Notes under the pieces: model-generated | What the model was told of the DNA's origin: nothing | Databases searched by the model: none | What the model saw: the letters and a program-made list of their open reading frames with translations, nothing else | Shown: one piece after another, positions 7,371 to 14,907 of the stretch | Layout of the letters: the number at the start of each line of letters is the position of its first letter | How positions within the stretch are numbered: the stretch's first letter is position 1 | Source: B16-G9 sp964400655 | GTDB taxonomy: Bacteria; Bacteroidota; Bacteroidia; Bacteroidales; F082 | DNA: 26,466 nucleotides | Assembly: GCA_964400655.1 (NCBI GenBank) | Contig: CAYNVN010000125.1 | Coordinates: 1-26,466, forward strand | Direction of reading: 5' to 3' | Position numbers and translations under genes: made by a program

Positions 7371-8798
7371 TTAATAACGGTAGTGTTCGGGTTTATAAGG
7401 CCCGTCAACATTTACACCAAGATAAGCTGCCTGCTCTTCGGTGAGTTTGGTAAGTTTAACGCCTATTTGCTCAAGGTGTAAACGGGCAACCTCTTCGTCG
7501 AGATGTTTGGGCAGACGGTAAACATCAACTTTATAGTTGCCGCGGTTTTTCCACAGGTCGAGCTGAGCCAGTGTTTGGTTGGTAAACGAGTTGCTCATTA
7601 CAAACGACGGGTGGCCGGTGGCGCAACCGAGGTTTACCAAACGGCCTTCGGCCAACAGATAAATACAATGTCCGTCAGGAAATATATATTTATCAACCTG
7701 CGGTTTGATGTTAATCTTTTTAATTCCGGGATAATTTTCAAGCTGGGCAACCTGAATTTCGTTGTCAAAATGGCCGATGTTACAAACAATCGACTCATCT
7801 TTCATGGCAGCCATGTGCTCAATGGTAATCACATCTTTGTTTCCTGTGGTGGTAACAAAAATATTACCCTCTTTAACAGCCTCTTCCATGGTTGTTATTT
7901 CAAAACCTTCCATGGCACCCTGCAAAGCACAAATGGGGTCGATTTCGGTAACCAGAACACGTGCTCCGTACGAGCGCATCGAGTGTGCCGAACCTTTACC
8001 AACATCGCCGTAACCGGCTACAACCACTACTTTACCGGCAATCATAACGTCGGTAGCACGTTTGATACCGTCGGCCAGCGACTCGCGACAACCATACAGG
8101 TTATCAAATTTCGATTTGGTTACCGAATCGTTAACGTTTATGGCGGGAACCAGCAGTTCGCCGGCTTCTTTCATTTGGTATAAACGGTGAACACCGGTGG
8201 TTGTCTCTTCCGAAACACCAATCCACTCTTCCACCATTTTGTGCCATTTATCCGGTTCTTCACGCAAGGTTTCTTTTAAAATATTTAAAATGGCCTCTTC
8301 CTCTTCGCTGCCGGCTTCAACATCCAGTGTTGTAGCATCGTTTTCGGCGGCATATCCTTTATGGATAAGCAGTGTGGCATCGCCACCATCGTCAACAATC
8401 ATGTGCGGGCCTTTTCCGCCGGGGAAAGAGAGCGCCTGTTTGGTACACCACCAATATTCGTCAAGGGTTTCGCCTTTCCAGGCAAAAACCGGAATACCTT
8501 TGGCGGCAATGGCTGCTGCCGCATGATCCTGTGTTGAAAAAATATTACAGCTGGCCCAGCGCACATCGGCACCCAGTTCAACCAGTGTTTCAATTAATAC
8601 GGCCGTTTGTATGGTCATATGCAGCGAACCGGTAATGCGGGCTCCTTTTAATGGTTTTTCAGCACCATATTTTTTACGAAGAGCCATTAAGCCGGGCATC
8701 TCTTTTTCGGCAATGTCCAGTTCCTTACGGCCCCAGGCAGCAAGGTTTATATCTGCAACTTTGTATTGCAATTCTGTGTTTACAGCAACTTCTGACAT
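7371..8798 (-). CDS. ahcY: Adenosylhomocysteinase (SAH hydrolase)
   Basis: AhcY reversibly splits S-adenosylhomocysteine into adenosine and homocysteine, relieving product inhibition of methyltransferases. The 475-residue protein is the longer bacterial form. The substrate-binding segment ASCNIFSTQDHAAAAI is at 82-97, the insertion typical of long forms at about 165-205 (including EEPDKWHKMVEEW), and the NAD-binding loop GYGDVGKG at 262-269. The C-terminal YKPEHYRY supplies the conserved Lys and Tyr that reach the neighbouring subunit's NAD. It is a single gene between a terminator and its own promoter element. The leader is short and shows no room for an SAH riboswitch. Confidence 0.98.
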   Translation of the reverse strand: MSEVAVNTELQYKVADINLAAWGRKELDIAEKEMPGLMALRKKYGAEKPLKGARITGSLHMTIQTAVLIETLVELGADVRWASCNIFSTQDHAAAAIAAKGIPVFAWKGETLDEYWWCTKQALSFPGGKGPHMIVDDGGDATLLIHKGYAAENDATTLDVEAGSEEEEAILNILKETLREEPDKWHKMVEEWIGVSEETTTGVHRLYQMKEAGELLVPAINVNDSVTKSKFDNLYGCRESLADGIKRATDVMIAGKVVVVAGYGDVGKGSAHSMRSYGARVLVTEIDPICALQGAMEGFEITTMEEAVKEGNIFVTTTGNKDVITIEHMAAMKDESIVCNIGHFDNEIQVAQLENYPGIKKINIKPQVDKYIFPDGHCIYLLAEGRLVNLGCATGHPSFVMSNSFTNQTLAQLDLWKNRGNYKVDVYRLPKHLDEEVARLHLEQIGVKLTKLTEEQAAYLGVNVDGPYKPEHYRY

Positions 8799-8841
8799 AA
8801 AATTATCTGTTTTAATTAATTAGTTCTTTTTTTTCGGGCTG

Positions 8842-8849
8842 CAAAGGTA
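8842..8849 (-). promoter_or_regulatory. -7 promoter element for ahcY (TACCTTTG)
   Basis: On the minus strand this reads TACCTTTG followed by CA, the commonest form of the Bacteroidota -7 box, about 43 bases upstream of the ahcY start. No clean -33 TTG is visible upstream. Confidence 0.6.
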
Positions 8850-8914
8850 CAAAAAGGATTAATATGTTCCCGGGGTATTAAAATACTCCTTCGTTATGTT
8901 GTTTTTGGCAACCG

Positions 8915-9976
8915 CTATTCTTTTTTTATGTAATAATCCAACGGACGGAGTACCTTGTCAAAAACATAATATTGCATCAGCACAAAATCCTCACCTTCGT
9001 TAATTAAGCCGTAAAACCGGTCGAGGTCAACAGGAACAAACTCATCAAAAGCATTGTTAACCTCATCGGGAAAACGGTTTTTCTTATAAATGATAACTTT
9101 TGTGGTATCGTTATGTACATCAACCAGCAACAGGTTGTATATGGGTTTTGAATTAATTATGGAGTCGATGCGTTCGGGCGGCAAAAGGTTGTTAAGGCGT
9201 GATTCGTATTTTAAATCTCTAAACGATGTGAGAAAATTCAACAGCTTTAAAGTGTCGTAATCCGTAATTTTTGCATTGTCCGACAGACGGGTTATTTGAT
9301 AATTTCCCATGGCATCTTCCACGGTTACCCTGAAACTCTCCTCCGGTTTCTGAAAGTTATCAACTTCAACCGATTTTATATTTGACAATTTATGATTGAA
9401 CACCACATGGCTTTTCCAGTCGTCGGGTTTGGGGGTAAACCGCACCGAAACAAATCCTCTGAATCCGGGAATATAAACAATATACGGGTGTTCGGCACCA
9501 TCCATCAGCATATAGGTTCCGAGGTTGTTTTGGGTGGCACCGCCCACAAAAAAAACTTTGGTTAACTTTTCGTGATAAAAAAGTTTTATTCTGTTAAACA
9601 GGTTGATATAAGGAACCCGCTGATAAATTTCAACTTTTACCGCCGTTCCGGCAAGCCGTTTTATCACATTGCTTTCGGCTGCTTTTGATACGGGAGCCTT
9701 TACCCGTATTTTTTTAAGGGTTTCCAAAAAAAACTCAACAGCTTTTTTGTTGGCCGGAAATTTTTTATTCAATACCCATCCGCGGTTTGTTCGTTCTAAC
9801 AGCGATTCATAAACATTGTTATCGGCAATAAATATTTTTGTTACCGAAGCGGTATCGCGCACGGCAAAGTTCGATTCGTTGTCGCGAAGGGTTGTATAGT
9901 GGTTTCCGGTTACCAAAGCCGCTACCACAAGCAACAGCACAACAATAATAATGAGGAGTCTGTTTTTATTTTTCAC
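8915..9976 (-). CDS. DUF4340 domain-containing protein (gliding-ABC cluster)
   Basis: This 353-residue protein has one N-terminal membrane anchor (about residues 5-26) and a periplasmic DUF4340 domain: a repeated alpha/beta arrangement with segments such as VTKIFIADNN and WVLNKKFPANKKAVEFFLETLKKIRVKAPVS near 45-95. DUF4340 proteins regularly follow GldG-type proteins, and the biochemical role is unknown. It begins 2 bases after the gldG stop, so it is the third gene of a gldF-gldG-DUF4340 operon and probably part of the same membrane complex. Confidence 0.85.
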   Translation of the reverse strand: MKNKNRLLIIIVVLLLVVAALVTGNHYTTLRDNESNFAVRDTASVTKIFIADNNVYESLLERTNRGWVLNKKFPANKKAVEFFLETLKKIRVKAPVSKAAESNVIKRLAGTAVKVEIYQRVPYINLFNRIKLFYHEKLTKVFFVGGATQNNLGTYMLMDGAEHPYIVYIPGFRGFVSVRFTPKPDDWKSHVVFNHKLSNIKSVEVDNFQKPEESFRVTVEDAMGNYQITRLSDNAKITDYDTLKLLNFLTSFRDLKYESRLNNLLPPERIDSIINSKPIYNLLLVDVHNDTTKVIIYKKNRFPDEVNNAFDEFVPVDLDRFYGLINEGEDFVLMQYYVFDKVLRPLDYYIKKE

Positions 9977-9978
9977 AC

Positions 9979-11724
9979 CTATTTTGTTTTAGCATATTTT
10001 TTCCGCCGAAGCCAGGCAAACAGCAGGCCTGCAAAAATAACAACTAATACGGGTAATACTACATTTACTATTTGTATCAGTGTACGATTGTCGTTTATTT
10101 TTGTTTTGTCAAGCAGTCGGAGTTTTACTTCGCGCGAGCGTACCGAAATCAGGTCGGAGCCATCGGTAAGGTAATTCAGTGCATTCAATATAAATTCTTT
10201 GTTACCGAATGTTTCGCGTGTAAACTGGTCGTATCCCAGCGGCAACGGGTATCCCTGCGGAATTTTAAACTGATTTCGAATTATATCGCCGTCCGACACC
10301 ACAATCATGCCCGTATTTTCGCTTTTGTTTTTAAAACCAATCTCTTTGGCCGTCATTAACGATGGAGGTATCCGGTTGTCGTACACCGAAGTAAATTTTC
10401 CTTCCAGCAAAACCGCTACCGCCCTCGGAGGCCCTTTGTACAGTTTTTCGTTGGGTTTTTGTTTTAGCATGGAAAGCGAAATAACGGCCGGTACGTTTAC
10501 GGTACGCGAATAGGGTGAACTTTTCAGTAAAACCGTTTTTTTAACACCTTTTACCCTGTTGGTATCAATGCTGCTGACAAATTGTGTTTTGATGGAATTA
10601 AGGTTTTTAACAACCGGATGTTGCGAAACCGGTGTTATAACCGGAAAATAATACCACGGAAAAAAGTCGATTTGCGGCTGATCGCCCATCATACCGGTTT
10701 TAAGCGGAATGGGCAACGCATTCAAATCCATTATTAAATCTTTGTTTAGCCTTACACCGTAAGCAAAAAGCTGATCCTGAAGTTTCAGGCCGGCATCAAT
10801 GGCAACCGTTGAAGCAGCATTTTGTATGCTGTCCATGGAAGCAATTACAGGGTCGATAAGCCATAAAATTTTTCCTCCGTACATCAAATATTGGTCGATA
10901 ATAAACTTATCCTTATCCGAAAATGCCGAGTCGGGTTTGGCAATAATAACGGCAGCATATTTGGGTGTAATGGTATAGCTGTTTTTTACCGTATCCAAAG
11001 TTCGTTTCATTAAAGCGTTAATGTTTCCGTTAACGGGAACCCTTTCCACCACATAATCCTGATTCAGGGTTTGGGTTATGTCCCAAACATCTTTTTCGTT
11101 CAACTCTCCATGCCCTTCAATAAAAGCAAGATGGGGTTTCTTTTTCCGGGTAATCCGTTTAATGGCCTCAATAAGTTTATATTCCAAATCTTCGATGGAA
11201 TGGTTGAGCACCGCTTCGGGCGGAACGTTGATTTGAGCATCCAGCAACTCCAGCGGCAGCTCTTTTTCGCGGTAAGCTATTACTGCACCCGGAAAAATAA
11301 CCTGCTGTTCCAGTCCGTTTTTGGTTTTAACCTGAAGATTAACGGGCTTAAGCCCTTGTTCCATTAAAAGTTTGTATGTATCGTTTCTCTCCTGAGGGTC
11401 TTCACTCGCGGAAGGATTGACAAATTCGTATTGAATGTTTTTATTGTAAGCCCTGAACTCGTCGAGCAGCTCTTTGGTTTCGCGCTGAAGGCGTTTGAAT
11501 CCGGCAGGAAATTCTCCTTTTAAATAGACCCTGAAAAAAACAATATCATCAAGGTTTGTAAGGATATTTTTGGTTGATTGCGATAATGAATATCGTTTTT
11601 CGGATGTTAGGTCGAAACGGGTAAACCAAACCGTACTTAAAACGCCTGCCACTGCAATAATCAATAACACCAACAGCAGTTGAAGATAATTTTGACGTTT
11701 GATATTTTTTTGATTTTTACCCAT
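9979..11724 (-). CDS. gldG: GldG, gliding-motility-associated ABC transporter component
   Basis: This 581-residue protein has an N-terminal transmembrane helix (about 13-34), a large periplasmic GldG/ABC-type auxiliary domain starting with the conserved DLTSEKRYSLSQSTKNIL segment (38-55), and a C-terminal transmembrane helix (about 546-570) before a basic RRKKYA tail. In Flavobacterium johnsoniae, GldA, GldF and GldG form an ABC transporter genetically linked to gliding; homologues also exist in many non-gliding Bacteroidota. The gene starts 3 bases after gldF ends, and the DUF4340 gene follows after 2 bases. Length and topology are normal. Confidence 0.93.
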   Translation of the reverse strand: MGKNQKNIKRQNYLQLLLVLLIIAVAGVLSTVWFTRFDLTSEKRYSLSQSTKNILTNLDDIVFFRVYLKGEFPAGFKRLQRETKELLDEFRAYNKNIQYEFVNPSASEDPQERNDTYKLLMEQGLKPVNLQVKTKNGLEQQVIFPGAVIAYREKELPLELLDAQINVPPEAVLNHSIEDLEYKLIEAIKRITRKKKPHLAFIEGHGELNEKDVWDITQTLNQDYVVERVPVNGNINALMKRTLDTVKNSYTITPKYAAVIIAKPDSAFSDKDKFIIDQYLMYGGKILWLIDPVIASMDSIQNAASTVAIDAGLKLQDQLFAYGVRLNKDLIMDLNALPIPLKTGMMGDQPQIDFFPWYYFPVITPVSQHPVVKNLNSIKTQFVSSIDTNRVKGVKKTVLLKSSPYSRTVNVPAVISLSMLKQKPNEKLYKGPPRAVAVLLEGKFTSVYDNRIPPSLMTAKEIGFKNKSENTGMIVVSDGDIIRNQFKIPQGYPLPLGYDQFTRETFGNKEFILNALNYLTDGSDLISVRSREVKLRLLDKTKINDNRTLIQIVNVVLPVLVVIFAGLLFAWLRRKKYAKTK

Positions 11725-11727
11725 TGC

Positions 11728-12459
11728 TTACCATTTGCGGGCGGTTAATGAAAACTTTGTTAAAAACAGAAAAAGCCCGGTAACACTAAAAAAATAGACC
11801 AGATCACGCGTATCAATCACTCCGCGGCTGATGGAACTGTAATGGTCGGAAATACCCAGCGACTTAATGAACAAATCGAAATTGCCAAACAGATTGAGTG
11901 ACGAAATAAACTCGAAACCCAAATAGAGAAAGGCACTTGTGAGTACCGCCAAAACAAACGAAACCACAGGATTATCGGTTACGGCAGATGCAAATATTCC
12001 GATGGAAACAAAAACGGCCCCCAGTAAAAACAGCCCGATAAACGAACCCCAAAAACCTCCTGAGTCAATATTACCCGCGGGAAAACCTAACCGATATACG
12101 GTAACGTAATAGATTAATGTGGGAATCAGCGAAAATATCACCAGCACTACGGCTGCCGTATATTTTGCCCAAACAATCCTGAAATCGGAAAGCGGCCTTG
12201 TAAACAACAGCTCAATGGTTCCGCTTTTTCGTTCATCGGCAAACGAACGCATGGTAACCGCAGGCACCAAAAATAAAAACACAAAAGGCCCGATGATAAA
12301 AAGGCCGTCGAGGTTGGCATAACCGTAATCCAGAATATTGGACTCCGACGGAATAACCCACAAAAACAGTCCGGTAACGGCCAGGAATATAGTAATGACT
12401 ATGTACCCTGTCAGCGAACTTAAAAAACTTCGTATTTCTTTAAGGAACAATGCCCGCAT
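11728..12459 (-). CDS. gldF: GldF, gliding-motility-associated ABC transporter permease
   Basis: GldF is the permease subunit paired with GldG. The protein has six hydrophobic segments and the family N-terminus LFLKEIRSFLSSLTGYIVI, plus the RSFADERKSGTIELLFTRPLSDFRIVWAKY loop typical of ABC-2 permeases. An in-frame ATG at 12486 would add nine residues (MLFQKKRTG). I prefer 12459 because family members begin with M-x-ALFLKEIRSF, and because a -7 element at 12491-12484 would place the transcript start downstream of 12486. The ATP-binding partner GldA is not in the window. Confidence 0.92.
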   Translation of the reverse strand: MRALFLKEIRSFLSSLTGYIVITIFLAVTGLFLWVIPSESNILDYGYANLDGLFIIGPFVFLFLVPAVTMRSFADERKSGTIELLFTRPLSDFRIVWAKYTAAVVLVIFSLIPTLIYYVTVYRLGFPAGNIDSGGFWGSFIGLFLLGAVFVSIGIFASAVTDNPVVSFVLAVLTSAFLYLGFEFISSLNLFGNFDLFIKSLGISDHYSSISRGVIDTRDLVYFFSVTGLFLFLTKFSLTARKW

Positions 12460-12483
12460 ACCCGTCCGTTTTTTTTGGAAAAG

Positions 12484-12491
12484 CAAAAATA
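12484..12491 (-). promoter_or_regulatory. Putative -7 promoter element for gldF operon
   Basis: The minus strand reads TATTTTTG, matching TAnnTTTG, with a TTG at 12509-12507 that is 15 bases upstream (slightly short for a -33 box). It overlaps the longer gldF start, favouring the shorter one. Confidence 0.35.
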
Positions 12492-12587
12492 GTAACTTTT
12501 AGCTGCCAATGCGTTAAAAGGTGTTAAGATATGGGTTATCACCATAAAGTACTAAATGTAACAACCCTTTAAAAGCCGGCATCCGGT

Positions 12588-13580
12588 TTATCCCACCAGC
12601 AGGTTACATCCCCTAACATCACTATCGTCGAACCTGCCAAGAATTTCAAACTGTCCGGATGCATGTAGTTTACCCAAATCTTTGGTTTCGATAAAAGAGC
12701 AGGAATAAATATTGGCAAGATCGATAATATTTACGCCACCGGTTTTGTTTTCGGGCAACAGCGATAGCGGATCGTTGGTGTCGCGAATAACTATTTTCAT
12801 CCACGGTGGTGTTTCAAACAGCCCGTTTCCTTTTGAATAGGCCTGCGATAACAGTTCTGTCATACCATATTCCGAATATATCTTTTCAACACCAAATGCG
12901 GCGGACAATTTTTTGTGGAGCACTTCTCTTACCATCTCCTTTCGTTTTCCTTTCATACCGCCGGTTTCCATAATTATTAAATCCGGAAATTCCACGGGAA
13001 ACTCTTCTGCCAAATCGAGCAAAGCGTAAGTAACCCCAAGCAAAACGGTTTTTTTGTTTAACGCTTTGAGTTTTGAAAGCAGCCGGCTAAGCTGTTCATA
13101 TTCATTTAGGTAAAAACCGCTTTCGGCATGTCCTGAAAGTGTAATCAGCTTTTGAGCCATATATATAAGCGAGGAGCCTTCGCGTTCGAGATAAGACGGC
13201 AGCAGAGCCAAAAAAACATAATCTTTTACCGGCCCGAAAAAATGTTCAAATCCTTTAACAAAACTTCTTTCATACAAATATAGGTCTGCAACCAAATGCC
13301 GGCTAAAACTCATTCCTGTTGTTCCGCTGCTTGTAAACACCGCGCGGGGAGTAAAATTGCCGGCAACCACTTTGTGATTTTTAAAAAACTCAACCGGTAA
13401 AAAAGGTATTTGCCGATAGTGACTGATTTTATTTATATCCCTGTTTAAAAAATTAACATATCTGTTGTAAACAACATTGTTTTTGTATTGATACCTGAAA
13501 ACCTCCAACGCAACACGGTTAAATGCTGTTTCGCCGTTAACGGAAAAAACGGAATTTGTCAGAGCTTCTATTTTCGGCAT
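12588..13580 (-). CDS. LuxE-type acyl-protein synthetase / adenylate-forming enzyme
   Basis: This 330-residue protein of the adenylate-forming (ANL) superfamily resembles LuxE. FTSSGTTGMSFSRH (82-95) is the phosphate-binding loop, METGGMKGKRKEM (204-216) and YSEYGMTELLSQAY (235-248) are the downstream A5-like motifs, and a short C-terminal part is present. LuxE activates a fatty acid as acyl-AMP and holds it as a thioester. No luxC, luxD or luciferase gene is near, so this is not bioluminescence. In Bacteroidota, LuxE-like genes often sit near surface-polymer or acyltransferase genes, but here the neighbours are gldF and a lipoprotein. It lies divergently 55 bases from the lipoprotein gene. 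The substrate is unknown. Confidence 0.82.
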   Translation of the reverse strand: MPKIEALTNSVFSVNGETAFNRVALEVFRYQYKNNVVYNRYVNFLNRDINKISHYRQIPFLPVEFFKNHKVVAGNFTPRAVFTSSGTTGMSFSRHLVADLYLYERSFVKGFEHFFGPVKDYVFLALLPSYLEREGSSLIYMAQKLITLSGHAESGFYLNEYEQLSRLLSKLKALNKKTVLLGVTYALLDLAEEFPVEFPDLIIMETGGMKGKRKEMVREVLHKKLSAAFGVEKIYSEYGMTELLSQAYSKGNGLFETPPWMKIVIRDTNDPLSLLPENKTGGVNIIDLANIYSCSFIETKDLGKLHASGQFEILGRFDDSDVRGCNLLVG

Positions 13581-13585
13581 ACTAT

Positions 13586-13619
13586 TTGAATTAAAGCGGC
13601 GTTTATTTATTTAACTTTG
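13586..13619 (+). promoter_or_regulatory. Putative promoter for lipoprotein gene
   Basis: TTG at 13586-13588 and TAACTTTG at 13612-13619 are separated by 23 bases, within the range reported for the Bacteroidota -33/-7 pair. The -7 ends 16 bases before the ATG at 13636. Confidence 0.55.
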
Positions 13620-13635
13620 CATCCGGTCGAAAACA

Positions 13636-14181
13636 ATGAAATACAGCGCAAAAATAGGGTTAATTCTGGCAGGTATCGTTGGTGCCCTGTTATTTTCGTG
13701 CCGTAAATTTGAAGAGTATCCCGTAGAACCTGCCATCACCTTTGACCATTTTACTTTGTTGATGAACCCGCAAACCGGCAAAACCGAAAGGGGTGTTTTA
13801 TCTGTTTCGTACACCGACGGTGACGGCGATTTGGGTTTACGGCCGCGCGATACCTTTCCGCCTTTTAATCGTGGCAGTGAATATTACTATAATTTTTTGG
13901 TGAAATATTACGAAAAACAAAACGGTAAATTTGTTGAAGTTCCCCTTTTATCGTGGAATCCCGACGAACAAAAATATGACACCATTACTTTTAACAGCCG
14001 TTTTCCGTGGCTAACGCCCGATCATGGTAACAAGGCCATCAAAGGGGTTATTCAGGATACCATGTACATTAATAACCCGCTATCGGATTTTGATACCATC
14101 AAGTTTAAAGTTTCCATTTACGACAGGGCGCTGCACCTAAGTAATGAAATTGAAACTTCCGAAATTGTTGTTATAAAATAG
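13636..14181 (+). CDS. Putative lipoprotein, function unknown
   Basis: This 181-residue protein has an N-terminal lipoprotein signal (hydrophobic 5-19, lipobox LFSC with Cys22), so it is probably anchored in a membrane with the mature part outside the cytoplasm. A DGDGDLG stretch near 61-67 resembles an acidic calcium-binding loop and sits in an Ig-like beta-rich region. I do not recognise a named family; similar small lipoproteins occur widely in Bacteroidota. It has its own promoter and no co-directional partner, with the higBA locus starting 116 bases downstream. Confidence 0.75.
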   Translation: MKYSAKIGLILAGIVGALLFSCRKFEEYPVEPAITFDHFTLLMNPQTGKTERGVLSVSYTDGDGDLGLRPRDTFPPFNRGSEYYYNFLVKYYEKQNGKFVEVPLLSWNPDEQKYDTITFNSRFPWLTPDHGNKAIKGVIQDTMYINNPLSDFDTIKFKVSIYDRALHLSNEIETSEIVVIK

Positions 14182-14259
14182 TTGGCATTCCTGCTAAAAA
14201 ATCACCCTGAATTTAAGAACTCAAAAAACACAAAGCTTTTGAAAAAAGAGACATTATTA

Positions 14260-14277
14260 GTTTCCATATATTGAAAC
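14260..14277. promoter_or_regulatory. Near-palindrome upstream of higBA (possible HigA operator)
   Basis: GTTTCCATATATTGAAAC reads the same on both strands except for one symmetric mismatch pair. It lies just upstream of a TATCTTTG -7 element (14284-14291), where a HigA dimer would block transcription. HigA autorepression is established for the family; the assignment of this site is inference. Confidence 0.4.
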
Positions 14278-14283
14278 ATTTTT

Positions 14284-14291
14284 TATCTTTG
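14284..14291 (+). promoter_or_regulatory. Putative -7 promoter element for higBA
   Basis: TATCTTTG fits TAnnTTTG. It ends 6 bases before the ATG at 14298 that would start the ancestral toxin, implying a very short or absent leader. No TTG is visible at the proper -33 distance. Confidence 0.4.
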
Positions 14292-14297
14292 AAGAAA

Positions 14298-14511
14298 ATG
14301 GTTATAAGATTTGAAGTGGTATTTTAGGACAAGGTATTCCGGACTTCAATACAGAATATTTGCCTTTTGGGACAAAACGGACAACAGAAACACGTTAGTA
14401 ATAGCAACACATGGAGTAATAAAAAAATCGAATAAAGTAACAAAATCAGAAATTGAGAAAGCAAAAAGAATTAGAAACGAATACTTTGAAAATAAACGCA
14501 GAAAATCATGA
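14298..14511 (+). pseudogene. higB: HigB/RelE-type toxin with internal deletion
   Basis: The locus keeps both ends of a HigB-like toxin but has lost the middle. From ATG 14298 one frame reads MVIRFEVVF and then stops (TAG 14325-14327); this resembles the N-terminus of the family. A shifted frame (TTG 14311 to TGA 14511) encodes the C-terminal half, with WYFRTRYSGLQYRIFAFWDK and THGVIKKSNKVTKSEIEKAKRIRNEYF, which is characteristic of HigB/Gp49-type mRNA interferases. About 40 codons appear to be missing at the junction near 14311-14327, and the two parts are out of frame. Family length is about 105-115 residues, against 66 or fewer here. It is likely non-toxic. A short translated product from the TTG remains possible. 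The stop overlaps the antitoxin start (ATGA). Confidence 0.65.
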
Positions 14512-14858
14512 AAACAAAAAATAAAGCACGAGAAGAAGTTATGAAAACAGTGACTTTCGATGAATTAAAAGACAAATATATCGGCAAAAAAGGATCTCCC
14601 GAAAGAGATGCTTATGAGTTAGAACTAAAAGTTGAAGTCCTTGGTGAAATGATAAAAAAAGTCAGACAGGAAAAACACATGACGCAGGAAGAACTTGGCA
14701 AATTGGTTGGTGTAAATAAATCCCAAATATCGAAATTGGAACGTAATACAAAGAACGTGACAATTGCAACCATATTAAAAATCTTCAGGGCGTTGAGGAA
14801 AAACATTAAATTCTCAATAGAAGAATTTGACAGTACCTATGAAAAAAGTATGATTTAA
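14508..14858 (+). CDS. higA: HigA-type antitoxin, XRE-family regulator
   Basis: This 116-residue protein has an N-terminal segment conserved in HigA antitoxins of this type (TFDELKDKYIGKKGSPERDAYELEL, about 16-40) and an XRE helix-turn-helix at about 47-100 (RQEKHMTQEELGKLVGVNKSQISKLERN). It would bind and neutralise HigB and repress its own promoter. The start at 14508 overlaps the toxin stop by 4 bases; an in-frame ATG at 14541 (MKTVTFDEL) is a good alternative. The gene is intact although its toxin partner is deleted, so it may now act only as a DNA-binding protein. It is more A-rich than its neighbours, suggesting a transferred module. It converges with the 992-residue protein gene. Confidence 0.88.
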   Translation: MKTKNKAREEVMKTVTFDELKDKYIGKKGSPERDAYELELKVEVLGEMIKKVRQEKHMTQEELGKLVGVNKSQISKLERNTKNVTIATILKIFRALRKNIKFSIEEFDSTYEKSMI

Positions 14859-14907
14859 AACACGAAATGCCAACACACGCTCATACTGCAAACCGTTTTT
14901 TAATTTA

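Noticed and set aside
7503..8183. Long plus-strand open frame (226 codons) antisense to ahcY
   Set aside because: It lies wholly within ahcY, whose motifs and length are unequivocal. The antisense translation shows no family pattern and has no promoter or start signal of its own.
8799..8914. SAH or SAM riboswitch upstream of ahcY
   Set aside because: The leader from the -7 box to the start is only about 40 bases, AT-rich and without the conserved stems of known SAH/SAM riboswitches.
12588..13580. Part of a bioluminescence operon
   Set aside because: Only a LuxE-like domain is present. No luxA, luxB, luxC or luxD homologue lies nearby, and LuxE-like proteins are widespread in non-luminous Bacteroidota.
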